Shown piece after piece: positions 35,120-47,654 of a stretch of 64,000 nucleotides of DNA (position 1 is its first letter; each line of letters opens with the position of its first letter). The notes beneath the pieces were generated by a model, which was not told where the DNA came from, made no database searches, and worked only from the letters and a program-made list of their open reading frames with translations. The stretch is taken from contig JAKSZP010012174.1 of NCBI GenBank assembly GCA_022478985.1, forward strand, positions 1 through 64,000. The letters are read 5' to 3'. The position numbers were made by a program, and so were the translations under genes. The DNA comes from Massospora cicadina (Eukaryota > Entomophthoromycota > Entomophthoromycetes > Entomophthorales > Entomophthoraceae).

Positions 35120-35898
35120 GATTAATGATTCGACCTCTAGTAGGATCCTTGATAGTATATGCATCTATACAGGTCTTCTCAATAACTTCAAATGGCCCAA
35201 TCCAGATAATAGCCAGCTTATGATTCTGGCCGAACCTGTGTTGATCATGGAATAGGACTAAGTCTCCATCTTTGAACTATACTAGGTCCTGCATCATACT
35301 TGATTGGCAGCCTGGATTTTGATTCTCTTGGGTAGGCTGAACTAGTATGCTTCAGTTTGTAATTTAATCAGCATATTCATTAGAACAGTCAGATAGCGTT
35401 GCAGATCCATAACGTCATTGTCCTCTATACAAAAATATAAGATTTTGGCAGAGCGGAGTGCCATCTGTAAAGCAATTGGAATGGGCTTTTCCCCATGGCA
35501 GAATGACAATTAAGATTATAAGCAAAGATGTCAGTGGAAAAAATGGAGCTCCAGTCTGAGGGTCAATCTGCTACTAATCTACGGAGTATGTTCAATAGAG
35601 TCCCATTGACCTGCTCCACCAGTCCATTAGATTTGGGGTGGTATGGGGTTGTCAAAACTCCTCAGTTGGCCATTATCTTATCAAGCTTTGGAAGAATGTG
35701 GGAAGTGAAGTTAGTTCTATTGTCAGTAAAGATGAACTGGGGACAACCATGTCGCTGAATTATACACTCCTTGACAAACTTGGCCACCATTAGTGCCCCT
35801 AAATCACATATTGGCCGTGCCTCAACCCACCTGGTCAAGTGGTCGATTGCTAACAAGATGTATTTGGACTTGGTTGTCCCTGTTGGTAAGGGACCCAC
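35120..35898 (-). pseudogene. Gypsy-2 integrase (broken)
   Basis: Encodes AIDHLTRWVEARPICDLGA and CPQFIFTDNRTNFTSH, the latter carrying the second catalytic Asp but with Arg for the usual Gly or Ala. The C-terminal part near 35120-35300 parallels Gypsy-1. Broken by stops. Confidence 0.82.
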
Positions 35899-36149
35899 AA
35901 CATCAATTGAAACAGTGTGCTAGGTGAAATGTGGCTTCACTAACCGGTATGAAGTCTTTTGGCGGAACAGCTTTTCCACTTGGCACTGGTGACAGAGGAG
36001 ATAGTATCAAGTACATCAAAGTTCATGCTTTCCCAGTAATACCGAGGTCAAAATACTTCCAGGGTCTTATGTACTCCACCATGTCTAACTGCTTGATGTG
36101 CACTCATAATAATATTTGGGTGGGTGGAAGGTCTTGGAAAATTCACAGT

Positions 36150-37603
36150 AGTGTCCCCTATCCGCTTATACAATTCTCCATTTTTCTGGAATGTATTGGC
36201 CTTTATAAAATACAATACCTTGATGACTGGGGGAGGTTCATCATTTTACTTGCCACTAAGCATCTTATTGAACACGATATCGCTCAGATCCGCTGTAACT
36301 GCAATTGTGGGTAATCTCAATAAACAATAAGCATTCTGGTGTTCTGCTCCAGGTCAATGCAAAATTTCAAAATTGTATGCCTGCAATTTAAGAACCCATC
36401 AGGATAGACGCCCTTCTGGTTCTTTGAGATTCATTAACCAGCGTAGCAAGGCATGATCCGTTACAACTTTGAGTTTTACCCCATGCAAGTATACCCAAAA
36501 TGGCCTATAGGCACAGATCACCACTAAACACTTGCGCTCAGTCGCAGTGTAATTGCGTTCATGGCTGTTCAAGCTATGACTGCAATATTCTACAGGATGC
36601 TCTTTCCCTTTCTCGTCTTTTTAGGATAGGTCTGATCCTACAGCAGAAAGGGATGCATCCATCTGAACAATGAACTCTTTTTGAAATTGGGATAGCATAA
36701 CACCGGTGCACTGGTTAACACCACTCAAAGCATATCAAAAGCGCATTTCTGACATTCAGTCAATTCAAACGTAGTGTTCAATTTTAACAACTCAAATAGC
36801 GGGCCACCAATACAGCTGAAGTTAGGGATGAAGCGCCAGTAAAAGCCAAACATTCCCAAAAATACCTGTATATCCCGCTTGCTGTTGGGTGGAGTCATTT
36901 TACATATAGATTCCACCTTGGCTGGTTGAGGTAATGACACTGTGGTATCAACTACAAACCCCAGGTACTCCAGCTGGTCCTTAAAAAATGGCATTTCTAG
37001 AGTTTGATCTTTATGTTGGCCTCAGCGAGCTGTGAAATACAGCTTTTAAATGATTGAGGTGTTCAGAGAAGGTTCAGGAGAAAACATTAATGTCATCAAG
37101 GTATACAAGGACACACGACAGTTTTAGGTCCCCCAGAATAGTATCCATTGCTCGTTGAAACGTAGCGGGGCATTACACAGCCCCTGTGGCATCCGAGTTG
37201 GTTGAAAAAGACCTTTAGAAGTGATCTCAGTGCACTTTTCCTGCTCCTCCAGTGGCAGCTCAATTTGCCAATAGCCTGAGATCAGGTCCATAGCTGAGAA
37301 GAAACGGGCTCCCCAAAGCCGATCTAAAGCATCATCAATCCATGGTAAGGGATAGGAGTCCTTTTTGGTGATGCTGTTGAGCTTCCAGTAGTCAATTACT
37401 ACCCATTTAGTACCGTCCTTCTTTTTTACAATCAGAACGGGTGAAGCCCATGGACTCTTCGATGGTTCAAGCATCCCTTGCACTAATAGCTTGTCAATTT
37501 CCTCATTTACTACTCCTTCTACCACTCTTGATCGGCGGATTGGCCTTGAACTGATGGGAGGGTGATCTCCAGTGTCCAGCCTATGAACCACCCCCACGTG
37601 CAT
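36150..37603 (-). pseudogene. Gypsy-2 reverse transcriptase and RNase H (broken)
   Basis: The open stretch 37603-37124 holds LLVQGMLEPSKSPWASPVL, KKKDGTKWVVIDYWKLN and FSAMDLISGYWQIELPLEE. YLDDINVF follows near 37100 with both catalytic Asp intact. The 36994-36725 fragment is the thumb-connection region, and RNase H remnants run to about 36300. Stops and frame changes separate the pieces. Confidence 0.87.
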
Positions 37604-37729
37604 CCTAAATCATGGTCATTGACAGTGAAAATCTCTTTATATTTTCTAAATAAAGCGGTTGCCATATCCTTCTATGGTTCTGACAGCCCCATTAAATTCA
37701 TCACGTGATACTTCTGCCATTACATTGAG

Positions 37730-38521
37730 CTACAGTTTGAAAGGCAGACCAAATTCCTCCAGTGGCCCAAAGTCATGAACTAAAATAACCTCCTCAATGG
37801 GGATTAAGTGTAAATATGCCACTATTTGGTGGAAGCAGATTTGCAGTGGAGCCATTTGTAGATTTGCGAGAAAAACTTTGACCTTCCCCTGCCAAGGTAA
37901 TAAAATACCTGGGGCCAAGTGATTCTCAAACCACAACTGCTGATATGGCCCTAAAACTTCCCCATAGAAGCCATCTGGATCTTCTATCACCAAGTTAGTG
38001 TTTACTATAACTTGATGCCCAGATGGAATAGATATAGGTCCAGCAGCTCAGAGCGGCAGCCCTTGATATTCATAAATCTGTTGTGGAAGGGCCCAGGTTT
38101 TGCCCTTTAACCAATGGCAGTGCACTGGGATTACTCCGTCACTGTAAGCTAGATTGATATTCCCCATATGCACCAAATCTTTTGGCACTCCGCTAGAGGT
38201 GAATTGAATTGGGATCCTCTGACCCAATATTTCAAAAGTCTGATCCTTCATGTTGATTACAGCCTCATAGTGTCAAAAGAAGGCGGTTCCAATCAGCAAA
38301 TCATAATTGCTATTTAGTAACACTATAGCTGGGGCTATCACAACAATAGAACCAAACTGCAATGGAAGTGCACTATATGCTCCCTCAGAGACTGTGTTAT
38401 CCGCTCCAGCAGTTCCATATACCACCCGATGGTCCACATCTGCTTTTAATGATAATTTGGCCACCAACTTGGTGGAGACTATATTGACAGGGGCACCTGT
38501 ATATAATGATGGTGTGGACAC
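37730..38521 (-). pseudogene. Gypsy-2 aspartic protease and linker (broken)
   Basis: The protease motif reads LYTGAPVNIVSTKLV (about 38490), so the catalytic Asp of DTG is Tyr. The NYDLLIGTAFF flap region follows. Linker 38251-37730 matches Gypsy-1. Confidence 0.82.
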
Positions 38522-38848
38522 GGGTTTTAGCTAGTATCAGGTCACAGTAAGTACATTTGGAGTAAGATGCATCTTAACTGTTTATAATATAGACATTTAT
38601 GGCATCTCTGTTTCCAAGATAACCCACAATCCCCTCGCCAATACTGGGGTATTGCTTGATAATAGTGTTAACTGGACGAGCGGTGCTTACCGCTTGCAAG
38701 AAAGGGGCATCAGAGGAGGGTCCAACTTTTCAGGTGAAACTTGGTTAAACATCTGGCAAGCATATGGCTTAACTTGCAACTGGGACACCTCTTTCGCCAT
38801 AGCTGCAGACTGCACTCATGTCAAAATATTCACCCCTCCAACTGACTG

Positions 38849-39940
38849 CTAATATAATACTGACACATCGGCCAAGGGAGCTTCCACTGAATGTTCTAGG
38901 GTGGGTACAGGTGGGACGTTTTGGTTTGATATAGCGGAGATAGAGAGTCCCATCTCTACTCCGCTCTGACTTTTCCCTGGCAGTACTGTTCCAACTGTAA
39001 GCAAGAGACCTGTTGATTGGAGCACCATTGGGCCATGTGTCCTAGTCAACTGCATTTGAAACATCTGCCCTCATAGGGCCCATGTCCCCGATTGATAAAA
39101 AACAAGCTACGTTGAGAGTTGTGCTGGCCGTGATAAGTGGAAACAGGGGTAGAGCAATAGTTGGGCCAGTGATAATAAGCAGGTATGGGGCGGACGTTTA
39201 ACTTCTGAGGGTAGCTTTGTGGAATGTGAACTGAACTAGCAGAGTTTCCCAAGTAAGGTGAATTAGCAGTTATGTCAGGATGAATCCGCTCAGTATTAGG
39301 TGGAGAGGAAGTTGGCAGATATACGTTGCAAAAACTGAACAAGTTTAAGCAATGGTACATATTCATCCAACAATGAGGCTATAATGTTATGTAACTCACG
39401 GTATGGCTTTACAGCAGAAGTCATTGCAATACATATGTCTGCTTCAGATAAAATTCCAGCCCCAATAAGCACGTGAGCTTCCACCATAAATCACTCAGCA
39501 AATGCGATTAGGGTCTCATTCCGCTGAAACTTGAAGGTCAAAATTTTGGCCCTCCGCTGGGACATCTTTGAATTTCCACTGAACAACCACAGCACCAATA
39601 TCTTTGACTTCTTGGTATGTAATAAAACTGCCAGAAAGGTAACAGAAGACTTGATCAGCACTTATGACGTTTAAGGTAGAAATCAACAGTTTTACTCTCC
39701 GTTGATCCAAGACACCTTCAGTTGCAATTTCAGATTGCTTAAAGAACCCAGGAATATTCCCTTCTCGAATGAATGGGGCAGCTTATTACAGCAAACCTCC
39801 TGGAGCAGCTTATCTTGTTTTTTCAGCACAGTGTCCAAAACCAGTCTTAGTTCCACATAGGCAACTGACCCATAGTGCTGAGAAATTTTTTTATCAACGC
39901 AACGTTGATGCGTCATAGCTGGCAACTGAGATTTTATCAT
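38849..39940 (-). pseudogene. Gypsy-2 Gag (broken)
   Basis: The Gag core fragments 39940-39296 match Gypsy-1 Gag. The zinc knuckle at about 39020-39064 reads CFKCS-stop-LGHMAQWC, interrupted by TGA at a position different from that in Gypsy-1. Confidence 0.8.
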
Positions 39941-39959
39941 TTATATTTGATCAATGGGC

Positions 39960-39977
39960 CCCCTGTAGTGAGCACCA
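39960..39977 (-). promoter_or_regulatory. Gypsy-2 primer-binding site
   Basis: TGGTGCTCACTACAGGGG on the element strand, one base inside the 5' LTR edge, identical to Gypsy-1. Confidence 0.85.
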
Positions 39978-39978
39978 A

Positions 39979-40477
39979 TGTTATAAATTTGGCGGTATTC
40001 AATAAATATGCCAGTAAATTTTTGCACAGGGTTTAACCCACTGAGCAATAGGGACCAACAATATGATGATCGTTGCCCTCAAAACAACTGAATAAATTTA
40101 TATAAATATGGAGCACTTTTTCCAACAACCTTTTTTATTATGTGTACTTAATACCGCGGATTCTTCTTATTCCGCTTACTCTATGATTACTTAACAACAA
40201 CTTTACTTGATCATCTTGTCTCACCTATATTGTAGCAACTTCAGATGCTATGACTCTTATGGCTTAGTATTATTTAATTCGCCATATCTTATTGGCCCCA
40301 TCAATTCTTCATTCATTCACTTCACAATCGCTTAATTTGAGGCAATTTCCCAATAACCCAACATTGCCTCAATTTAAGGCACTTAAATTACTTTTAACCA
40401 TATCAAATCTCGATAGATTACATTCATTCCGCCATAATGACCTTGGGATAATTATTAGTCATAGCAAATTCTTAACA
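39979..40477 (-). repeat. Gypsy-2 5' LTR
   Basis: 499 bp, starting TGTTATAAATTTGG and ending CTTAACA on the plus strand. Confidence 0.92.
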
Positions 40478-40482
40478 CCGCT

Positions 40483-42034
40483 CTTAACACCTCCAAAACC
40501 AAAATCATTCTACTTGGCCGGTGCCAAGGCCTCTGGTCACCAGCACACTTTACCTACCTGCTTCAGCAGCTAGCTCACAGGTTTTCTTGCCCCAGATGTC
40601 CCATATTGCCCCGCTTGTGCTCCCTTTCATGACAAGACCCACTGCTGGTCCAGTGCGCCATTTAGGAGTGTGGCTTGAGGCGGTCTGGTACGTCTTATCA
40701 GTCATGGAGCAATACATCTATGACAATGTCACAAAATGTATCGCTTCCTCTTTGATCCCACCAGACTAATTTTCCAAGTCCAGTTGTGCTTGGCAATTTT
40801 ATGCTCTGTCCAAAGTCTGGTTTGTGGCCACACCATCGCTTTTCCCCCACTTTCTTCAACTCTTTGTACACCCTATACAAGGGTGGCTTTGGCTAGGCCG
40901 CGCTCCCCCTGTGCGCCTGGATGTCATTTTTGGCCCTCACCATAGTGGTGGAATGGGCCTGCTCAACTTCAAGGCCCATGCTGCCAAAACACTTGGCGCC
41001 TGGGTCGCTAAGGTCACCAACCTCACACTCCCAGCCCAACACTTGTCATGCATAGCCCGCTCCAACTTTTCCTGTACCCCTGGCCTCCTCAGTCCTACCC
41101 ACCCCCATTCTCTAAACTATCTTGCCTATCATCCCTCTGCCATGGGCCCACATGGGACGCTGGGCCACTTCAAACACATATTCCTCTCCATGCAGAGAGC
41201 TGAGTGGAGAATCAGCATCAGTGGACCAACGCCCAGAGGGGTCACCCTACTCCATGTTTCAAGCAAGTTGTTCATGGCCAAGCCGTTTTAAACAACCTGG
41301 TACCCCAACATACCCCTCATTGCCTGTGTGGACTACCTTGACAAGCTTGACATACCGTACTCTTTGGAGACCCAGAATTAAATTTGGCAGTACACAGCCA
41401 TCCTCTTTTACAACCCCAGATTCGCGACCATGTGTAAAGATACCTGAGAAAGGTATAACAAACGGCTGAGCGGTCCAATGCCTCTCAATCTTCATGCATT
41501 ATATGCGATCAATATGGGTCATTAGTCCATTGCTTGGAAGATTGCCCGCCATCACAGGCAATTTGGAAGGATGTTATGCAACTTTTTATCTAGGAGCGCG
41601 AGCAGGCTTACAGCCTGTTCAAAAGCATCTTCGCTTTTGCCATGACCTCCCCCATCCACCCTTCACTCTGTCCCTTAATTGTTGCATTAGATTATGGAAG
41701 ATCCACACTATTGCCCTAGATGCACTGTATGGCCCTCCCCAACCCTCCATGAAGCTGTGTGTCACTTCCACTCCTACCTCATGGATCACTTTTAAGCCTG
41801 GATGTTTGGCCACCTGCCATCTCGCCAACGCCAGTTGGTGTCATCCTGATTCCCCATCTGGTTCCTCTCGTCCGACCCTTTCCTTCATTAGTGTACACTT
41901 TCAGCCCAAGCCTCCCCTGTCACTCCCCCTTTTTCTTCCACTGGCAGTCTTACTGGCAACAGTCAGTAGCCTCAACCCTTCTGAAGTACCTTTCTTTTTC
42001 TTGGTGTTTTGTAGTTGGAGTTTATCAGAAGTGA
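40483..42034 (+). pseudogene. LINE3 ORF2, 3' part
   Basis: Resumes with LNTSKTKIILLG, the codons following the Gypsy-2 site. It continues through the thumb (FGPHHSGGMGLLNFKAHAAK) and C-terminal region (WKIHTIALDALYG) to about 42034. Similar to LINE2b 27603-26368 but broken in several places. Confidence 0.82.
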
Positions 42035-42086
42035 CTATCCCATGGTTGGCCTTCCCCAATTATATTTAAAAAAGTTGAAATTTAAA

Positions 42087-42104
42087 ATTATAACGGCGTT
42101 TTTG
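42087..42104. repeat. LINE3 target-site duplication, right
   Basis: ATTATAACGGCGTTTTTG, matching 24723-24740 at 16 of 18 positions. Confidence 0.82.
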
Positions 42105-44592
42105 TCTTCAATTAAACAGAAACAATTGCTATTATTTGGAAGCCAATTTAAGGCTGATTTGTATTGGGAAAATATTTATAGCCATTAACATAATCAGCAA
42201 GTATTGACATGGTATTAATGAATGTTAATAGATGAGTATAGACTTGAGATTCCTCAGAGGTATAAAATACTGGCATCTGGTCGACCTATTAGAAATCATC
42301 ATCATAATCTCACATCTCATCTTTTGTTTTTATATCTTGTTATCTATTAAACACCGTTGACATAGGTTTAGTTTGTGTTAGGAGTGTTTTACAAGCAACC
42401 CCTAGAAGGAATACCAAGCTTGTAATGATTCCTGCACCCATAAGAGTTTAAGTTTTTAAAGAAATTTTTTCCATAAGTGACCTAAGAGTCCATATAATCT
42501 ATATTTCATAACATGAGCTTCATAGCGGTGAGAGTACTATGATACACTTGGCTAGATTGAGGATATATCATAAAGAGCAATCCTCCCAATTAGGAAGCAG
42601 GTGTTATTTTCCTATTAGTATTTTATCCTCTCATTTTAATGTTTGTTATATCAGTTCAGCAATATCAACTTAAGACTTAACAGCAATGACAGACATATGA
42701 AGCACAAATCATTCCTGCCTTTTAAGAGGGCCAGAAAATTCAAGCACCTCACTTGTATGACTGATAAACCTGGGTGCAAGTCAGTACTGTTTTACTTCAT
42801 GATTTTAGAAGTAATTAAGCCTTTTTGAACAAGAAGTAGTCTTTTATGACAATCCGCTAAAATGAGGGTAAAAGGTTTTGGATTCCCTAAAAAGTTTAAA
42901 ACCTTCATCCAACCATTTGTCACTACTAATTGAATTTCTCTGGATGACGCCATTAACACTATTATATCTGACCTTAAGTCCTGGCCTGATGTCCAAATAC
43001 ACATGATAGGGTTAAAGTGGGACTTTTTTGAATATCCATTAAATCAAGGAGGCTCTGAAAAAATTCCTCTATTACAGTAAATAAATCTCCTGCCTCTCAG
43101 AGACCCCCATTTAACCATGTGTTAATTTCATCAAAGCAATGAAAAAAACACAACAATCTGATCCTACTGCAAAGGACATTGTCACCCATAGAACAATATT
43201 ATATTAGGTTTGCTGAAAAAGCAGAAAAAGAACTTTCAAAAAAGAGGTCTGTATGTTGAAAGAGGCTCTTTGTGCTGATACCCTTACTATTATGCCTCTA
43301 ACTAAATCTTTTTAGTGACTTTTTTAGTGGAATTAATTTTAAGGTTGGCTGAATAAATAAACTTTCTTAATTTTACAAAAGACATCTTGATAATACTTAT
43401 TTCTCTTCTGACAAGTAACCCAAATTTCTTATTTTGCCGCCACAGTTTAATAGCCTTGAAATATTAGCCTTCATTAAAGTCCACAAAATCTTCATTAATG
43501 AAACCATCAAAAGTGAGTTCTTAGGGAATTCCATTTCATCAAAACCTATAAAAAATCAAGATTGTTGTCAACATACCACATAAATGGAATATAAGGACTT
43601 CTGGTCAACAATGTAAAAGGTCTATTAGGGCCTATTATGCACTTTCACTAAGGTTTGGTAGGTTATACTTAATAGAATCATCATCAGACTTGAAAACCCC
43701 AGCTATGAGTTGATGTTGAAGACTATAATTCTTCTGGAAATATGATGTCATCACCTATCACAATAATGGATTAATATACCCACTCAGGAAATGCACTCCC
43801 TTAATTTTTACTACCATCAAGGATTGTAAGGAACACATAAAGGCTCACAATTTCTTACTGGAGTAAGATGAAAAGATTTATTAAATTGAGTATAATATCT
43901 GGGTTCTCACGTGTAACTACCACTCAATGTGGTTGTTACTACAGAAGAAATGTCACTATATTTTCTAGAACTGAAAGCAGTTCCTCAGAGGTCCTAAGTT
44001 TAATCAACACTTGGGTGCAAATGAACATCCCTCAGACTTACAGGATTTATGATGTGTTTATAACCATCAGTGAAGGAGGCCTTAAAATGACCTGAAATTC
44101 TTGATTCTGCATACGCGGCATCATCTCAGGACTACTGGTCAATCTGGTGGCTGAGACACATATTGTAGGATTTAAAACTCTGCTATTATATGTATGGCTA
44201 CTACCTTTCAACAAAAGTAATAATATCTGAGATGTTTGAGAGTCTCTGCGATCTTAGATTAAGGCCCCTCTTACGTTGGATTTAGTTGAGAACTCAGTTT
44301 AAAAATTTTTATTCCTAAATTAGGAAAAAGGTTGGCGGTTTACTGAAGAAAAAAACCTACCTGTTCTAAGAACTCACTTATAATTTATAATATGAAAGAA
44401 GTCATGCATAATGTAGAAAGAGATGATTCTCCTACTTGAGCGTGGCATTATTATAATAATAAATTAGAGGAGGCTGAGTCAATACCAAGCAAAGGAATTA
44501 ATAGAATTGGTATTGCTGGAACCATACTAAAGCCCATGGGCTTTGATCTCCTGCTTTTTAAAAGAAGATGGAGTTCACCAAGTTGTCATGAT
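42105..44592. other. Unassigned AT-rich region
   Basis: About 2.5 kb with only short reading frames that resemble nothing I recognise. A TATA-like GGTATAAAATACTGG lies near 42259, followed by ATCATCATCAT, which could be an LTR or gene promoter. It is probably old transposon sequence. Confidence 0.45.
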
Positions 44593-44611
44593 GTACCAAA
44601 GGTTTAATTCA
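44593..44611. repeat. HL-A target-site duplication, left
   Basis: GTACCAAAGGTTTAATTCA, identical to 46539-46557. Confidence 0.92.
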
Positions 44612-46538
44612 TATTTATTCAAGGCAAGCCAACCAGGGGATGGACATTACCAAAACTAAAAATATACAAAAAAAATGTAACTATTTGGTTCAAACAAAAC
44701 GCCCTAATGAGCGGATTGAGTGAAATGCTTCAAAAACTGACCAACCAGGTGGGCAGCAGAAGCCGCTTATCCCTCCATGGCGGAAGGGGAGGGGGGTTGG
44801 GGGGCTCGTCTTTGGCAGCCTCTTTAGCAGCAGCTTCTTCCTCCCATAGTAGAGTGCGTGTCACAGCTGTCAGTAATGGTGTTGGGGCATCTGTGGTATG
44901 TGGTTTGATATCCCTGATGATTGGAATTTCATGAAAATTGCCAGCTAGATAAATGGCACTGAGATATTTGGTTAAAGCTTTTTCAGCTTTGATGTGGGCG
45001 TCTGGGAGTTTAACAAAAGTGGCAATGTTGGTTCAGGTTATTTTTGCTTTTGGATTCCGTGTTGTAGTTCCCACGTTCTGGATAGCTTTGTTTGCGTTTT
45101 TGTAATACTGGTTCACCGTGATTTTACTTTTTGGAGTTAAGGTTGTGGGGATACCAGGAGGTGGAATTCCTCCTTTGAGTATTGCTACTGATTTAGTGAC
45201 AGCTTTAAGCAGGGGATGACAATCTGGTGTTGCAGCTGCTTCAACTGCAAGCTGATGATTACTGCAAAATGATTTGGCGTTTGGCTGTGGAGTATAAAGT
45301 TGAGGGGGGTATTTAACGTCCCATTCTGCATTAATAAACTGCTTGATTTGCAGAGATGGTTCTTTATTGAACTTACCTGATTCGTCAATTTCAGTCAATA
45401 ATTCCCATGGGTTTTGGTTGAATTGGATCGGGTAATCAGCGTATGGTTGTTGTTTATTCAATTCATTTGTGGAAGCATGGGATCGAACTGGGATCCAATC
45501 TGATGCTTGATTGGAGGAATTATTTATGGAATTGGGGTGAGGAGGAGGCTGATTGGTGGCTGCAGGTGCAGCTGCAGAAACAGGCTTTGGGGGTGGGGGT
45601 GGTAGATTGTGCCCCATACTGGAAAGTGTACAGGGTGGGCAGCAGATTGGAGGTCAGCGGATGAGGCATCTAATCCACTGGAAGTGGTTGAGGAGGGGCA
45701 CTTGCTTTTGAGTGGTCTAGCTCAAAACATGATGGACAGAACATCTGCCCACTCTCGATGTGGGCCCAGATGGATGGTCTGGCGCTGAGGGAATAATGGT
45801 GTGCAGTGGAATTGACACTGCAATTTTATTAAATTCAGGGCTGATTGTGGAATATGCCCATGCCCCAGCAAGTTGTGTGGCCCCATTTGGGACCACAAAT
45901 TGTAAGATGGGGTTTAAGCCATAGGCTGCCAAACTGTCCATCAGCTCCTAGTGGAGCACTTCAGGGGGAAGTGGGTTGGCAGGCCAGCAAACTGAACCAC
46001 CAAAGTGGTGTCCACTGGGAGCTGAGTCCAAGTTGTGGGGAGAGGGGTGCCCTGGAATACCAGGGGCACATTTGCTGCAGTGGAAGTATCAGCTTAACAG
46101 GTGAAGCTGAGGTCAAAATACCCCTTGTAGGGGCAGAAATCCATAAAGCTGGTGGGTGTCATCACCACCTGTGCCATTTTAATAATGGCTTGGTTGTGGT
46201 ATGGGAATAGTTTCCCATATTCAGCCCTTAGGCCATAGCGCATGTTGCTCCAGGGGAGCACTAAGGGGCAGCGTGGTACCACTTGGGTATAAGCAAGGTG
46301 GGGATCTATGTCCTTGGGCAGAACGAATCAGCCCATAGGTTTGGAATGACTGGGTGAACCAGTCCTAGCGCGTTTTCCTGCTAGACAGAAAATGGTGGGG
46401 GGAGTTTCACCGCTGCACCACACTGTAGCAGCTGGCAGAGAATCTGAGGACGTTGGAGCAAAACTACTATGGGAAATTCAATTTGTTTTATTAATTCATG
46501 TAATTTTGCTCTGAAAATTTACACCAAGCAGAAAGATA
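44612..46538 (-). mobile_element. HL-A: ORF1-only 'half-LINE'
   Basis: A 1927-bp minus-strand element with a perfect 19-bp target duplication. Its 3' end has the LINE1-type tail (AATGTCCATCCCCTGGTTGG, then CTTGCCTTGAATAAATA). It encodes only an ORF1-like protein. No endonuclease, reverse-transcriptase or protease motif is present, and there is no LTR. It belongs with HL-E to one of two subfamilies. Confidence 0.88.
44740..46453 (-). pseudogene. HL-A ORF1-like CCHC protein (broken)
   Basis: The start codon position (46453-46451) is ACG where relatives have ATG. Fragments: 46282-46094 (PLVLPWSNM, LFPYHNQAI), 45941-45717 (DSLAAYGLNPILQFVVPNG) and 45617-45033. The last holds a Pro-rich stretch and the conserved helical C-terminal part (PIQFNQNPWELL, VEAAATPDCHPL). 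The knuckle near 45720-45749 reads CPSCFELDH but lacks the final Cys. The pattern resembles the N-terminal and knuckle parts of LINE1 ORF1. Confidence 0.75.
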
Positions 46539-46557
46539 GTACCAAAGGTTTAATTCA
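46539..46557. repeat. HL-A target-site duplication, right
   Basis: GTACCAAAGGTTTAATTCA, identical to 44593-44611. Confidence 0.92.
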
Positions 46558-47639
46558 GATATAAAAATTTAATTATTTATTGCCAAGAATTAATGATTTG
46601 CTACACCTCCTTAAATGAGCTCAGTATAATTTGATATAGAGCTTGCCAGTAGGTATTGGCGGACCAAGTTAGCCTCAGAGGATTGGGCCAAATGCGCACT
46701 AATCATTAACAAAGGACTATCTGGGCTGACACAAATCCTGCAAGGGCTCTTTATTGCCCTAGCCACCTTTCTAAAGCATTAATGGGCTGCTAGGCGGCCT
46801 GAAGTTGCTGTGCAAAGTATATTACAAAAATAAAATCACGGTTTTTGGGGTTTTTAAAAGTAGAATCTATATTACTGTAATTTTAGAATTTGCTTGAAGC
46901 AATAGGTAGTAAAAATTTTGAAATTCTTCAAGATAGCACTAAAAGCAGAATGGATGTAGAGAGGTGATAGTGAGGCATTTTTTTTTCTGAAGTATATATT
47001 TGTTTCAATTGTTGGATATGGCGCTTAGGCGTCATATTTCAAAGGAACAGTTTTTTATAATCAAAATGAAAAAAGTGTTTGAGGACATTAACCTTAGTAA
47101 ACTTTCAAGAAGTACTTGTTTTAGCTAGAGGTAACTTTATTTATATATATAAACAAAAGCACAAGTAATATAGGGTACTGACAAAGGCCTGATGGCTTGC
47201 TATTCTTTTTATTCTTTGATTTAGGTTCTTCCAGCAAAAAGAGAGAGAAGATCCACATTTCTTAGAATTTAGCACATGTATGCCCTTCTGCTAACATTTC
47301 GATTGGTGCATTTTATGTACTCTATTCAGCACTTAAAAGTGGTAGAGTGGCGAGTTTAGAATCTATTTTAGGTTAATTGAGAAAATTACTAGGGCTCTAA
47401 GAATTTTTATTGTAGTCACAAAAAGTTGATTGCATTTGAGGTTCTGGTAAATGGCTAATAAAAGATAAATCCTTGTACTCAATATTTCACGCTGGTGAAG
47501 GGACAAAATAGAGGCTAAAAATAGTAAATTAAAGTGGATTTAAATGCTGAATCCAGGAGTAAAATCAATTTGGAGCTTGAGGGAGAAGCTTTTGCACTAG
47601 CTGGGTTATGGGACTTGATCTGCCATTATATATAAATAT
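46558..47639. other. Unassigned AT-rich region
   Basis: About 1.1 kb without a credible reading frame. Short TATATATA runs occur near 47140. It may be part of the left LTR of Gypsy-3, but no matching right LTR sequence is available in the window. Confidence 0.4.
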
Positions 47640-47654
47640 ATAGTGCTGAGACAA
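47640..47654. repeat. HL-B target-site duplication, left
   Basis: ATAGTGCTGAGACAA, against ATAGCGCTGATACAA at 49544-49558 (13 of 15). Confidence 0.8.

Larger units (their letters stand above)
34551..40477 (-). mobile_element. Gypsy-2 LTR retrotransposon inside LINE3
   Basis: A 5927-bp minus-strand element with ~500-bp LTRs at 34551-35050 and 39979-40477. It is of the same family as Gypsy-1 but has no nested LINE. The polyprotein order is Gag, protease, reverse transcriptase, RNase H, integrase. Reverse transcriptase keeps YLDD, but the protease DTG is YTG and many stops are present. Confidence 0.93.
24741..42086 (+). mobile_element. LINE3: old plus-strand LINE expanded to 17 kb by insertions
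   Basis: The 5' end (GAGCTTTTCTTTCTCG, then TTGCAATCAC) matches the LINE1 and LINE2 leaders. The 3' end carries the LINE2-type tail (CTATCCCATGGTTGGCCTT, about 42031-42050). An 18-bp imperfect duplication flanks the whole unit. Subtracting the LTR-like insertion (~860 bp), LINE2b plus 14 bp and Gypsy-2 plus 5 bp leaves about 5258 bp, the same length as the other three LINEs. It is more decayed than LINE2a and LINE2b, and the reverse-transcriptase FADD is FSDN. Confidence 0.88.

Noticed and set aside
44707..44934. Open frame rich in Gly, Ser and Ala on the plus strand
   Set aside because: It is the antisense of the Pro-rich C-terminal part of the HL-A protein.
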